64,000 bases of DNA from Sulfobacillus sp. (lineage in GTDB: Bacteria; Bacillota; Sulfobacillia; Sulfobacillales; Sulfobacillaceae). The notes under the pieces are model-generated. The model did not search any database. It was given only the letters and a program-made list of their open reading frames with translations, and was not told the origin of the DNA. The DNA lies in NCBI GenBank assembly GCA_027309085.1, contig DAIDDL010000009.1, positions 27,018 to 91,017 on the forward strand. Reading direction: 5' to 3'. Of the stretch, positions 1-9,253 are shown one piece after another (position 1 is the stretch's first letter; every line of letters starts with the position of its first letter). The position numbers and the translations under genes are program-made.

Positions 1-687
1 CAGCAGCAAGGCTAAGGCGCTGCCGGGAATGGCGTTATAAAGCAAGGCGCCCATAAACAAGGGAGTCCAGTCGATGCGCACAGGCTCAGCCAGCAGCGCC
101 AGGACCGCCAGTGCCACCCCCCCGAAGGCCATTTGCCAGGCTGTGACAGCGAACAGATCAGCATTGGGGGGGGCGTACCGCTTTTGCCAAAGGGCGGACG
201 CAGCCCAGAAGACCCCAGACAGCAGTGCCAGCAGCGGCCCGGCTATCTGGTGATGGAGATGCCACGGTTCCAGAATGAACACCACCCCTAAGACCGCCAT
301 TCCCAGAGCTGGCCATTCGAGCCCGTGCACCCGCTCGCCCAGAACGGGCCACGCAAAGATAATCAGCCAAATAGGCATGGTGTACACGAGGATGGCGGTT
401 TGGCCAGCTTCACCATATTGCAGTGCCCAGAGCGCAAATCCCACAAAGCCGGTGGTTTGCAAGAGTCCCAACGGCACCACATAGCGCCAGGGAGGCATGG
501 TCAGCGGGCGCTTGAGCCAGATGAGCACCACAAAGAGAACGGCCACGCCGCCAAGAACGCGCAGTGCGGCAAAGATGAGGGGCGGGGAGTCGGCTAACGC
601 GGCCTTCATGATCACCCAGTTGTATCCCCAGATGAGGGTCAGGGTGCCGAGGGCGGCAAGGGGCAGGGCGGAAGTTTTCTTCGTCAT
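1..687 (-). CDS. DMT-superfamily (EamA) transporter, 3' part cut by window edge
   Basis: The reverse strand reads open from an ATG at 687 to the window edge, 229 codons without a stop. The product starts MTKKTSALPLAALGTLTLIW and is a run of hydrophobic segments (about seven in view) separated by short polar loops, with the GYNWV and GEAGQTAILVYTMPIW patterns typical of EamA repeats. This family exports or imports small metabolites across the cytoplasmic membrane; the substrate cannot be told. An AGGAG ribosome site lies 9 bases before the ATG. A full member has about 10 membrane segments, so roughly a quarter is missing to the left. Family assignment is firm, function is not. Confidence 0.85.
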   Translation of the reverse strand, partial: MTKKTSALPLAALGTLTLIWGYNWVIMKAALADSPPLIFAALRVLGGVAVLFVVLIWLKRPLTMPPWRYVVPLGLLQTTGFVGFALWALQYGEAGQTAILVYTMPIWLIIFAWPVLGERVHGLEWPALGMAVLGVVFILEPWHLHHQIAGPLLALLSGVFWAASALWQKRYAPPNADLFAVTAWQMAFGGVALAVLALLAEPVRIDWTPLFMGALLYNAIPGSALALLL

Positions 688-1519
688 TGTCAAGCACTCC
701 TAAGACGTGGTATCCGTATTTAGTGGTGAGCCGGCCGCCAGTCCTGGAGGGGCTTCCTGCTGGCCGGACGATGCGTCAGCCCGCAGCTCCTGCAAGGAGG
801 CGCCGCGAAACACCAACGAGTTTTGGCCATTCAATCTGGGCCGCCCAAAACAGGTAGTCCACAAGCCTCTTTGCAAGAGGCGCCATTATGAGTATATCAT
901 CTGTAACCCCTGGCGGTCCTGCCGGGCGGGAGCGGCGCCCGCTGCGTTGGATTCATGCGCCCGGGAGACCGTTGTGGAAACGATGGATGAGCACGTGCGG
1001 GACTTTATGTAGTATCCCCACCCTGCGCCGGGTTGTGTGCAAGGGCAAAAGCGGGATGTGACTAGATCCGCCGAGTCAGGTCATTTGACAATCCCTGCAA
1101 TGCATGACGTCTTGGCAGGAACACCGCAGTGTGCGGCCGCTCTGCTGCAGACGGCTCCAGCCACTTCGCAGGCGCCGATATCATGGGTATACTGTGAGGG
1201 GAGGCGCCAGTCTCCCTGTGGAACAGTTGCTCACTATGCAATCTGCGCGGGGTGCGGGAGGACGGTGCGGTCATGCAGCCGGACAGAGCATGCTATTTTG
1301 CGCGCCGTAGTCCGAATATTGCGGTTAATACTCAGCCATGCAGGACTTCGGAGTATTTTGTCGAAAAGTTCGTGTCATGGCGTGCGATAGGCGCCCGTGG
1401 CAGAGACTGCAGGCCGCTGGCCCGGGGGCAGTGGCGAAGCCTAATTGGGCCGTAGGACCGGAGTGGGGGCCGGCCATGGGTTCTTCTCCTGCCTACAAAT
1501 GACAAGGAGGGATAGCGTT
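688..1519. other. Gene-free stretch between divergent transporters
   Basis: No convincing gene is seen here. Short open frames exist on both strands but have no ribosome sites, and their composition looks like shadow translation. A perfect inverted repeat with 7-base arms (GCCTCTT / AAGAGGC, loop TGC) lies at 865-881; it has no T-run and could be an operator or nothing. The region must hold the promoters of the two divergent transporter genes, but I could not pick a convincing -35/-10 pair. Confidence 0.5.
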
Positions 1520-2845
1520 TTGGAGAACGTGAATATGAATCTCCTCGGCGAAGCGCGCTGGACTCGCAAAACCACCTGGATGTTTATTTCCTTTGTGCTG
1601 GGACTGGCTTTGGAGTCGTATGTGTTTGCCTTGGCGTCTATTGCGATTTACTGGGTGTCGATGCCCAAGGCTCTGGGAGAATTGCTTCTAGCCTGGGCCC
1701 CTATCTGGCTCATCGTCGGAATTATTCTAGCAGGTCCGTTCTCGGATAAGTACGGGCGCAAGGTCACATTGTACGCCACTTTGGCCCTGTATGCCGTTGG
1801 GGGCATCGTGCTGTTTTTCGGGACGACCTATATCGTCATCCTGATCTCGCTGGGCCTCATGCTCGTGGCAGGCGGGGGCGAGATGAATTCGATTCTGGTG
1901 GCGAGCCACGAGCTCATGCCGCGCAAGCACCGCGGCAAGGCCACGATGATGATCATCAACGGCATCAACCTCGGCGGCACTGTCCTGGCCATAATGGCCC
2001 TGGCGACTGCCGCGGTGAAAGGCACCGCGGCCATCGCCGTCCAGCGCGATGTGGTCGCCGTGGCGGTGCTGGTTGTGGTGGCTATCTTGCTGGCCGCCCG
2101 CGTGAGTATGCCGGAGTCCTTCTTGTGGCTGCAAAAGAAGGGCCGGACCGCACATCTCGACAAGACCATCCGGTCATACTTCGGCCCGGAGGTGTATGCG
2201 GAAGCCGTCGTCAAAGAAGTCATCGAGTCGGCGGCGCCTGCCCCTCAGAAGGTCAGCACCGGCTACCTGTGGTTCACTATGGTCATCATGATTATTGTCG
2301 CCGCCGCCAACACCATTGGCTTCGGGTTGATGGCCTATGCTCTGGCCTATGCCTTCTTCCCGCATCTGCAGCCAGCCATCCTGGCCGTGTTCGAAGGAGC
2401 CGGGTTCGTCATTGGGTTTCTGGGCCTGATTGCGGATAGGGTGTCCCGCAAGAAATTTCTCTTCTGGAGCTTTCTCGGGACGTTTGCCATGACGGTCATC
2501 GTGGGCCTTACCACCAAAGCCTGGCAGCACGACATGACGCTCTTCTGGATCCTGCTGGTGATTCTGGCGGGGGTCAACTCGCTGTGCTACCTGACGGAAG
2601 ATACCCTCAAGGGTGAAGTCTGGCCGACCTTGCACCGTGGGACGCTGACCGCTGTAGCCCGGTTTATCTCCATTGGGCTGTACATCCCGACGATCTACAT
2701 TACGGCCAACATGTCCACCGCCCACTACATCTTCTTCAATGCCGGGGTGTGGTTCGTGGGGACGCTGGCAGCCGCCGCGTGGCTGATTTGGGGCCGCGAG
2801 ACGGGCCGGGGAGTGACCATTCAGACGGCTTCGGGAGAAGTCTGA
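1520..2845 (+). CDS. MFS transporter, sugar-porter-like
   Basis: A 441-residue major facilitator with about 12 membrane segments. The loop between helices 2 and 3 has the MFS signature GPFSDKYGRKVTLY, and PESFLWLQKKGR after helix 6 matches the sugar-porter motif PESPRWL, so the protein is probably a proton-coupled importer of an organic solute. The start is taken as TTG at 1520 because AAGGAGGG sits 8 bases upstream; an in-frame ATG at 1445 would add 25 non-membrane residues and has no such site. The gene stands alone: upstream is an 830-base gap and downstream is a TnpB scrap. Substrate unknown. Confidence 0.85.
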   Translation: MENVNMNLLGEARWTRKTTWMFISFVLGLALESYVFALASIAIYWVSMPKALGELLLAWAPIWLIVGIILAGPFSDKYGRKVTLYATLALYAVGGIVLFFGTTYIVILISLGLMLVAGGGEMNSILVASHELMPRKHRGKATMMIINGINLGGTVLAIMALATAAVKGTAAIAVQRDVVAVAVLVVVAILLAARVSMPESFLWLQKKGRTAHLDKTIRSYFGPEVYAEAVVKEVIESAAPAPQKVSTGYLWFTMVIMIIVAAANTIGFGLMAYALAYAFFPHLQPAILAVFEGAGFVIGFLGLIADRVSRKKFLFWSFLGTFAMTVIVGLTTKAWQHDMTLFWILLVILAGVNSLCYLTEDTLKGEVWPTLHRGTLTAVARFISIGLYIPTIYITANMSTAHYIFFNAGVWFVGTLAAAAWLIWGRETGRGVTIQTASGEV

Positions 2846-3039
2846 GGATGCGGTGCCGATAAGGCAAAGAAGCGCCCGCCCCGCCTGCCCCTCCATTGTG
2901 GAGCGGGCAGGCGGGGCGGTTAGGCATCAACTCGTGCAGGTCGCGGCGGTACAAGGCGGAGAGGGCCGGCCAATCCCCACTTTACGAGTCAGAATTGTTT
3001 GGCGCCGCACTGTCAGGACTAAAAAGCGGACTTGCCATT

Positions 3040-3165
3040 GGCAGGCAATGCCCGGGCTGTGGGGTCTGGCATGACAGCGGTCTCAACGCGGCGCAGAACA
3101 TTGTGCACCGGGCTTTGACGGGTGTTTCGGGGACGGATGGAAAATGCGCCACCCGGCTTGGCTAG
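3040..3165 (+). pseudogene. TnpB C-terminal remnant (zinc-ribbon end)
   Basis: The frame ending in TAG at 3165 encodes CPGCGVWHDSGLNAAQNIV, which matches the end of the TnpB zinc ribbon (CxxCG-x-HDRDxNAAxNI). Only this last piece is recognisable. The RuvC catalytic part is absent, and the upstream in-frame sequence does not look like TnpB. It is therefore the tail of a lost IS200/IS605 or IS607 element. Its stop overlaps the convergent response-regulator stop by a few bases. Confidence 0.7.
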
Positions 3166-3806
3166 AGAGAGAGGATGCCGAGCCGGTGGGCAGTCAGTAC
3201 CGCCTGGGTGCGGTCATAGACATCCAGTTTGGAGAAAATGTGGCCGAGGTGGACCTTGACTGTCTTTTCCGCAATGCCGAGCCGCGCCCCTATCTCCTTG
3301 TTGGACAGCCCTTCTCCCAATGCCCGCAGCACGTCTTCCTCCCGGCGCGTCAGCGGGTCCAGCAAGACTGGCTGTCCGGAGTCTCCAGCCAGCGCCATGA
3401 GAGCCCTGGAGTCCAGTACGGTTTGGCCGAGGGCGGCGCGGCGCACCGCGTCCAAAAGCGCTGCGGGGGTCACGGTCTTCTCCAGATAGCCCACGGCGCC
3501 AGCCTGAAGGGCGGTGCGAATGCGCTGGGTGTCTTGAAATGACGTCAGAGCCACCACCCGCACCGATGGGTGCAGGCGGGAAATGGCTTGGATCGCCGCT
3601 ATCCCGTCCATAGGCCCTGGAAGCACCAAATCCATCAGCACCACATTCGCCTCCTGCAGCTGCAAGGAGGCGAGGGCTTGCTCCGCGGTGCTGGCGGCAA
3701 ATGCCACTCTCACTTCCTTTGACGTTTCCAGAAATAGCTGGAGACCGTCGCGGACGACCGGGTGGTCATCTACGATGCCCACCGTTACTGGCGCGGATAT
3801 TTTCAC
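3162..3806 (-). CDS. LuxR/NarL-family response regulator
   Basis: A 214-residue two-component regulator. Residues about 8-125 form the receiver domain: the acidic pair in IVDDHPVVRDG, the phospho-acceptor Asp in VLMDLVLPG, the conserved Thr in VALTSF and Lys in YLEKTVTP. The last 65 residues are a LuxR helix-turn-helix (LTRREEDVLRALGEGLSNKEI). The start is GTG at 3806, overlapping the kinase stop as GTGA, with AAAGGAG 5 bases upstream, so the two are translationally coupled. This is the only intact gene of its four-gene operon; if the kinase is dead, it is an orphan regulator. Confidence 0.9.
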   Translation of the reverse strand: MKISAPVTVGIVDDHPVVRDGLQLFLETSKEVRVAFAASTAEQALASLQLQEANVVLMDLVLPGPMDGIAAIQAISRLHPSVRVVALTSFQDTQRIRTALQAGAVGYLEKTVTPAALLDAVRRAALGQTVLDSRALMALAGDSGQPVLLDPLTRREEDVLRALGEGLSNKEIGARLGIAEKTVKVHLGHIFSKLDVYDRTQAVLTAHRLGILSL

Positions 3807-5339
3807 GAGTTCTCCTTTCCCGCGGGCAGGGACAGCGTCAGGCGGGTGCCGCGCCCGGGGGCGGTATCAATAGCAAAGGCACCGCCGAGCGCCCTGACAC
3901 GGTGTTGCATGCTATGCAGCCCCAGGCCCTTGGCGGCGGCGCTGGCATCAAATCCGGCGCCGTCATCAGCAAGGGCTGCGGTTACGAGGTTCTGGCAGTG
4001 GGCGATGAGGATCGTCACAGTGTGTGCGGACGCGTGTTTCAGGATATTCTGCATAGCCTCATCGACGATGCTGCACAAAGCGTCGTCCTGCTCCGGGGTC
4101 AGCCAGCGGTCAATGTCCCACGCAATCTGGCAGTCGATGCGGATCCCGAGCACGGTCGCCAGCGGTTCTAGCCGGTCGCGGATGCGCTGAGCAAGGCCGC
4201 GGGAATCCGGGGGCCGCAGCGCCTGAACCATGTCCCGCAATTCCTGCCGGCTGGTTTGGACCAGCTGCTGAACCTGGCTCAGAATCCGTGCGGTGTCCTG
4301 GTCAGCTATTTTGAGCGCCATCGCGCTCATGAGCAGCTGCGCTGAGAAGAGGCGCTGGCTGACGGAGTCATGGAGATCGGCGGCGAGCATCCGGCGTTCA
4401 GACCACTTGGCGTTCCGCAGACCCTGCGCGTAGAGGCGGGCATTTTCCAAGGCAGCTGCAATATGACCGCAGAACGCGGCGACCAAGTGGGAGTCGGTTG
4501 GGGCAAATTCTCCGGCCAGCGCGCTTTCGAGCCTTACCCAGTATTCCGTGTGCAGAACCGGCTGCATAATTACGGAGCGGGTCTCGGGCAGCAAAAGGCA
4601 TTTATCTTCAGGAAGAATTTGAGGATCCTCCCGGTAGCGGTAGGACAGATCTTTCTCCCCGGCGCGGTTGGTGGCGGAGGTGATGACTTCCCATGGCCCG
4701 AGAGGGGAGCGGCGGACGATGCCGCATGCCTCAAAATCTAGGCTGTGGACAAATCTCTGTGCAGCAGTGATCAAGACACGATCCGGCTCGGCAATGGTGG
4801 CCAAGTCGACGGCTAGATGAGCGAGGGACTGGAGTTGGGACGCATAGTGCCGGGACTCAAAGAGCATGCGGGAGCGGTCGATGGCCACGGCCACCTGGTA
4901 CCCTACCGCCCGCAGCAGCCACATTGAGAATGCCAAGCGGCTGGTCTTTGGCCCGCAGCGGGATGGAGGCATGGAAGACCAGACCGTCTTTCTCTCCCAC
5001 CGCGTCCCGCAGGCGGCTGCAGCGGACAATGTTGACCGCCGTGTTCAAACGGTCTTTAACGAAACGCTCTTGGCATTCGCACCAGCTGCACTTCAGGGGC
5101 TCGGCGCCGTTGCGGTCCAAAGCTGGCGGCAATCCGCTGGCGCCCACCTCCACGTACGAGGCCTTTTTGGCATCGTACCGAAACGCCCAGGCCGTCCTAA
5201 GCCCCAGCACCCCGCTGAGACGGGGCAGTATGGCCGCCATGGCGCTCGTAATATCATAGGTGCCGTTCAAAGCCTCAGCGATGTCCTTGAGCAAGGAAAT
5301 TTGTCCGGAATCTGAAGATGGGTCCAACGGTGTGCTCAT
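3803..5339 (-). pseudogene. GAF-domain sensor histidine kinase, frameshifted
   Basis: The kinase is read in two frames. From ATG 5339 the first frame gives a GAF domain ending in LGILNVAAAGG, then runs into out-of-frame residues. The second frame picks up at LLRAVGYQVAVAIDRS, the last helix of the same GAF domain, then a second GAF domain (about residues 80-230), a HisKA_3 dimerisation helix with phospho-acceptor His in LHDSVSQ, and an HATPase (DEAMQNILKHA, DDGAGFD, GLGLHSM). About 15 residues usually between these GAF pieces are missing, so the lesion is a deletion that also shifts frame. An internal ATG at 5029 could still yield a 408-residue kinase lacking most of the first GAF. Its start overlaps the preceding stop as ATGA. 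Confidence 0.75.
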
Positions 5340-6430
5340 CGTGCCTGCAACGCCTCCTCCGGGTTATTGTACCGTGAGTGAATCAGGCAAAGATCACCGA
5401 ATTCATGCCACAAGTACCCCCAAGAGGCGGCATCCCGGTACGCGGCTTTAAGAAAATCGGGACCGGTAAAGGCATAGAGCAAGGCTAAGTGGCTCGTGAA
5501 ATTGTCATGCAGGCCGGTAATGAGGCCCGTCACCGCCCGCGGCGGGTGTTCTGGGGTGATGAGGTGTCTGGTCCATCCGGATCTGGGAGCCACGGCTCCC
5601 TTGTTGGCGTCATAACAGGTCTCGAGCGCCCTGGCCACCGTTGTGCCGAGGGCAATGACCGAGTGCCCGGCGCGCCTGGTGGCATTGACCCTCCGCGCCG
5701 TTAATTCCGGCACCTGAAACCATTCGGGAATGACTGGGTGCTCCTCCCAGGATGTGGCGACTTCATGGCTGGACAGGCTGGTGTGAAGGGTGAGGGAGCC
5801 AAACTCCACCCCCATTCGGCGCAGAGCGGCTACCAGACTTAGCGTGAAAGGCCGGGAGGCCGAAGGCATTTGAAGAGCCGGGCCGGCAGCCAAACACGCT
5901 TTGATAGTCTGACAGCGGATAGGGCCGGCCGACATATCCGTACCGTACCGGGGAGCCCGAGACAGCAGCCACCTGGTACCACGGGTCCTGTGTATTGACG
6001 AGCCACAGCCGACTTTGCGGGTGGAACCGCCCTGCCACCGTTCCGCGTGATAGTTCCCGCCCCTCCCGGTCGGTCAACACAATCCGGTCTCCCGCCGCAA
6101 ACGGCGCCCAGTCTGGCTCTCCCGCAGGGTCCCGCCGTTCGACCAGGGCGAGGCCGGGACCGAGGTCAGCCGCCAGGCGCAGGACCAATCGGCCAGCGCT
6201 GCATGAGGCATGGAGTCTTGCGCTAATCATCGCCGAGTCGTTGACGACAATCATGTCCTGTCCCCCGGCTCCAAAAAATGGGGGAGGTCATGGACGGAGG
6301 CGTTTTCAGCCGTGCGGGCGAAATGGTCGAGAATTAACAGTTTGACACCGTCCCGGGTCAGATCGCGATATTCTGCAGGGGCCGTTGCTTGGGGCACTGC
6401 CAGCCCCAAATCCAATAGCTGGGTGTCCAT
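5336..6430 (-). pseudogene. QueA-like S-adenosylmethionine:tRNA ribosyltransferase-isomerase (actinobacterial type), two frameshifts
   Basis: Three pieces together cover a QueA-like protein of about 360 residues. Piece 1, from ATG 6430, has DGVKLLILDH...HDLPHFLEPGD. Piece 2, after a shift in a run of five G near 6257, starts MIVVNDSAMISARL and reaches YQSVFGCRPGSS. Piece 3, after a shift near 5880, starts MPSASRPFT and continues through VIALGTTVARALET and SHLALLYAF to GYLWHEFGDLCLI. These are the conserved blocks of the enzyme that forms epoxyqueuosine on tRNA, in the variant seen in actinobacteria; whether that variant makes queuosine is uncertain. TAATG joins it to the preceding SDR and ATGA to the kinase. 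Reading errors in the first G-run are possible. Confidence 0.75.
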
Positions 6431-6990
6431 TATGCGGTGACCTCCATGACCAGACCGGAGGCGGTATCCCACAGGGAGCCGCAGGCGGCTCCCTGTGGGA
6501 TACCGGGCTTCCAGGCTGAATAAGGGGGCCAGGGCCCGCGCCACCTCTTGGGGCTGGCGTAGGCGGGAAGTGTCTGCCAAGACGGCTTGACGATGCATGT
6601 CAGTATCCAGGTGCGGCTCCTTGTTGGCCAATGTGGCGTAAGCCAGATCTACAGCCGCTTTGGCTCCTCCATAGGCGGCCCAGCCGCCATAGCAACCAGT
6701 GGCCGCGTCGCTCGAGATCGCCAGACTCATCCCCCCACGGCGTCCAGATATGGCAGGGCCCGGGAAACCAGATCCAAAGGCGCCAGCACGTTCAAGGTCC
6801 AGACTGACAGGAAATTCTGACGGCTGAAGTTCCGCACAGACGGCAAAGGAAGCGCGCAGGCCACTGCGAAACCTGAGCCTAAAAGTTCCTCCGCCATGGC
6901 TTTTCTCAGTCCCCGGGTGGCGCCTGTGACCAGAGCCACACGGCGATCTGGCCCTAGAGAGCCGCCGCCATAAATGTTGTCGGTGATCAT
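6430..6990 (-). pseudogene. Short-chain dehydrogenase, decayed
   Basis: From ATG 6990 (AAAGGACG upstream) the frame gives the Rossmann motif VALVTGATRGLRKAMAEEL. It then jumps almost directly to NVLAPLDLVSRALPYL, so the segment holding the NNAG motif is missing. A shift in a run of six G near 6730 leads to the catalytic block SSDAATGCYGGWAAYGGAKAA (Tyr and Lys of YxxxK present). A second loss follows (HL joined directly to DTDMH), and after the palindrome at 6463-6504 the reading frame changes again to end SGLVMEVTA. It resembles SDRs encoded beside actinobacterial-type QueA. At least two deletions and two shifts make a working enzyme unlikely. Confidence 0.7.
6463..6504. repeat. 42-bp perfect palindrome inside the SDR pseudogene
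   Basis: The arms are 20 bases each (beginning GGTATCCCACAGGG) around a 2-base AG centre, with no mismatch. The position coincides with the change of frame near the C-terminus of the SDR. There is no T-run, so a terminator is unlikely. The simplest reading is an inverted duplication of the codons for RYPTGS made by template switching. Confidence 0.85.
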
Positions 6991-7272
6991 GTATTTTCAC
7001 GTCCTTTTCGGGTGGTGTCTGTGTTGTGTCTATATCGTAGGAGTCCGGGACGGCCGGCGCATGCGTCTAAAAGCTGAAGGGGGCTAGGACTTTAGGCCTA
7101 CCAATCAGAGAGGGGCCTCTCAGGGATTGCGGGGAGCAGAATTTTCCGGAAATTTTGGCCGCCTGCCAGATCCGCAAGATATGCTATGATGGCGCCAAAT
7201 GGATTTCCCTCCGTTTTTAAGAAGGGTGCCAGAGGTGCCGCCGACTTTGTGGGACAGGCAAGGAGAGTGCCC

Positions 7273-7953
7273 ATGCCGAGACTTTTAGTGGCAGAGGATG
7301 ACCTGATGCTGCAGCGCGCGGTATGCGACCTGCTGCAAGCGGAACACTATGAAACCCGGAGCTGTTCTGACGGGGAAGATGCCCTGTACCAAGCAGCGAC
7401 AGGGTCTTTTGACCTGATCCTGCTGGATGTGATGCTGCCGGGCTGCAGCGGTTATGAGGTAGCAGCGCAACTCCGCCGCCGCAAGATTCTCACCCCCATC
7501 ATTATGCTGACGGCCAGGGACCGGGTCGATGACCGGGTTCAGGGACTGAATGCGGGAGCCGACGATTATCTGGTCAAGCCCTTTGCCTCCACTGAGCTTG
7601 TGGCTCGCATCCGCGCGCAGCTGCGGCGGACCTCCCCGGATTATCAAGAGGCTGAATCCTTGCAGTGGAGCAATTTGCGGTACCGGTTTGCGACACGCGA
7701 GCTGGCGGTTGGCGAAGAAATTTTGCGTCTATCCCCAAAGGAGGCGGTTCTCATCGAGTTGTTTATGCGCTATCCGGCAGCCACTTTAACCCGGCAGCAG
7801 TTAATGGACCGCTTGTGGGGCGATGGGGCGGATATCTTGGACAATGCTTTAGAAGCCCACGTGTCCAAACTGCGCAAGCGTCTGGCACTGGCTGGCGGGC
7901 CCGACATCGTCGCGGTGCGAGGTCTCGGCTACCGCCTAGATGCCCGGCCATGA
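7273..7953 (+). CDS. OmpR/PhoB-family response regulator
   Basis: A 226-residue regulator. The receiver domain has AEDD, phospho-acceptor Asp in LILLDVMLPG, Thr in IMLTARD and Lys in DYLVKPF. The C-terminal 95 residues are a winged helix (LSPKEAVLIELF, ALEAHVSKLRKRL, VRGLGYRL). The start is ATG at 7273 with CAAGGAGAG 6 bases before it; the longer frame from 7186 adds a segment without family similarity. The stop overlaps the kinase ATG. The pair converges on the RnfD-like/ApbE/FMN cassette, so a role in redox or cation sensing is possible but unproven. Confidence 0.92.
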   Translation: MPRLLVAEDDLMLQRAVCDLLQAEHYETRSCSDGEDALYQAATGSFDLILLDVMLPGCSGYEVAAQLRRRKILTPIIMLTARDRVDDRVQGLNAGADDYLVKPFASTELVARIRAQLRRTSPDYQEAESLQWSNLRYRFATRELAVGEEILRLSPKEAVLIELFMRYPAATLTRQQLMDRLWGDGADILDNALEAHVSKLRKRLALAGGPDIVAVRGLGYRLDARP

Positions 7954-9239
7954 ACACCACAAGCTGGAGCGACCTGAAGAGGCAAAATGAGCGTGAAATC
8001 ATCCGGCAGCGCATACGCCTGGCCGTGGTGAACATGGCGGTGCTGGCGATTATCTGGGTGGCGCTGGCCGGATTTGTCTACAGCATGGAGCACCGCCAGA
8101 CCATCCGGACGGTCGACCAGGAACTGCAGAGGCTTGCCGCGCCTTTAGCCCGGGGCCCCGGCGGCTGCCGCGCGGAGCCACAGCTTGCCCGCGGCGGCGC
8201 AGCGGCCGGGGACGTCCACTATCTGACGTGGGGGCCGGAAGACCGCCCGGCCCCTGCCGTCTACCAACCGTTCCCCGCGGATTCCCTCCCCTATCTCCAG
8301 CAGCTGCTCAGCATTCACCGCGCGGCTGGGACGGTCTACTATTCCGCAAATATTCAGGGAGCGCCGTACCGGATCAGGCAATGGCGGGTGAACAGCCGGT
8401 GTTCGGCGCAGCTCTTTGAAAATGTCCAGGATGACCAGTCGCGGTTGGCGCGATTGCTTGCGCTGTTGGCATGGGGAGGCGGAATCGGGCTGATTCTCTC
8501 CGTCGCGGGCGGTTTTCTAATGGGGCTGTGGACCTTGCGGCCCATTTTAGCTGTCCGGCGCCGGGAGCAGGAGTTTTTATCGGACATCTCGCACGAACTC
8601 CGCACACCTCTGACCGTGGTCACGACGGATGCGGAGCTGTTGCTCCGCTATTCCTCCGACCGGGTAGAGGAGCACCTGCCGTGGGTCGAGGCGATTTACA
8701 GCGAGGGCCAGCGCATGGCGCGCATGGTGGGTGAGCTGTTGGAGATGGGCCGGCTGGAAGAGGGGGCGCGCGCGCTCAACCTGGAGAGAATCTCCCTCAC
8801 GAACCTGTGTGAAACTGCGGCCGCAATCTACCAGCCGGTATTGGAGGAGTCGGGGCTCACACTGATTCTGGATATTGCCCAGGAAGGCGCGGTGATGGGA
8901 GATGCCCTCCGCCTGCGCCAATTGCTGCTGATCTTTCTGGACAACGCCCGCCAGCATACCAGCCGCGGCGGCGTCACCCTGAAGGTGGCCATTCGCGGCA
9001 GGTGGGCGGAGATTCATGTGGAGGACACTGGGGAAGGCATGCCGAGGGACTTTCTCCAAAGGGCTGGCCGGCGGTTTGAACAGGCCAGAGGGCGGCCGCA
9101 GGAGGCAACCTCCCGGGGCCTCGGCCTCGCCATCGCCAAGAAAATCGTTGGGGCGCACCACGGAAAGCTGGAATTTCACAGCACCGCGGGAATTGGGACC
9201 GATGTGGTTGTGAGCCTCCGCCTTGACCGCCGCCCCTAA
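7950..9239 (+). CDS. Membrane sensor histidine kinase (partner of the 7273 regulator)
   Basis: A 429-residue class I kinase. One membrane helix lies near residues 25-48 and a second near 170-195, enclosing an extracytoplasmic sensor of about 120 residues of unrecognised type. Then come the H-box FLSDISHELRTPLTVV, the N-box LLLIFLDNARQH and the ATP-lid motifs VEDTGEGMP and GLGLAIAKKIV. It would autophosphorylate on the H-box His and pass phosphate to the regulator encoded just upstream, with which it overlaps by ATGA. It ends 14 bases before the convergent RnfD-like stop. Confidence 0.92.
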   Translation: MNTTSWSDLKRQNEREIIRQRIRLAVVNMAVLAIIWVALAGFVYSMEHRQTIRTVDQELQRLAAPLARGPGGCRAEPQLARGGAAAGDVHYLTWGPEDRPAPAVYQPFPADSLPYLQQLLSIHRAAGTVYYSANIQGAPYRIRQWRVNSRCSAQLFENVQDDQSRLARLLALLAWGGGIGLILSVAGGFLMGLWTLRPILAVRRREQEFLSDISHELRTPLTVVTTDAELLLRYSSDRVEEHLPWVEAIYSEGQRMARMVGELLEMGRLEEGARALNLERISLTNLCETAAAIYQPVLEESGLTLILDIAQEGAVMGDALRLRQLLLIFLDNARQHTSRGGVTLKVAIRGRWAEIHVEDTGEGMPRDFLQRAGRRFEQARGRPQEATSRGLGLAIAKKIVGAHHGKLEFHSTAGIGTDVVVSLRLDRRP

Positions 9240-9253
9240 GGGAGGCGCAGGAG

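Noticed and set aside
707..1390. Overlapping open frames on both strands in the gap between the two transporters
   Set aside because: No ribosome sites, no recognisable domains and competing frames of similar length; they behave like chance frames in GC-rich DNA.
2846..3039. Possible upstream part of TnpB in the frame before 3040
   Set aside because: The residues there do not resemble any TnpB block, and the frame mixes with the end of the MFS gene.
3803..7000. All frameshifts in this operon being sequencing errors
   Set aside because: Two lie in G-runs and could be, but missing segments in the SDR and kinase cannot be explained this way.
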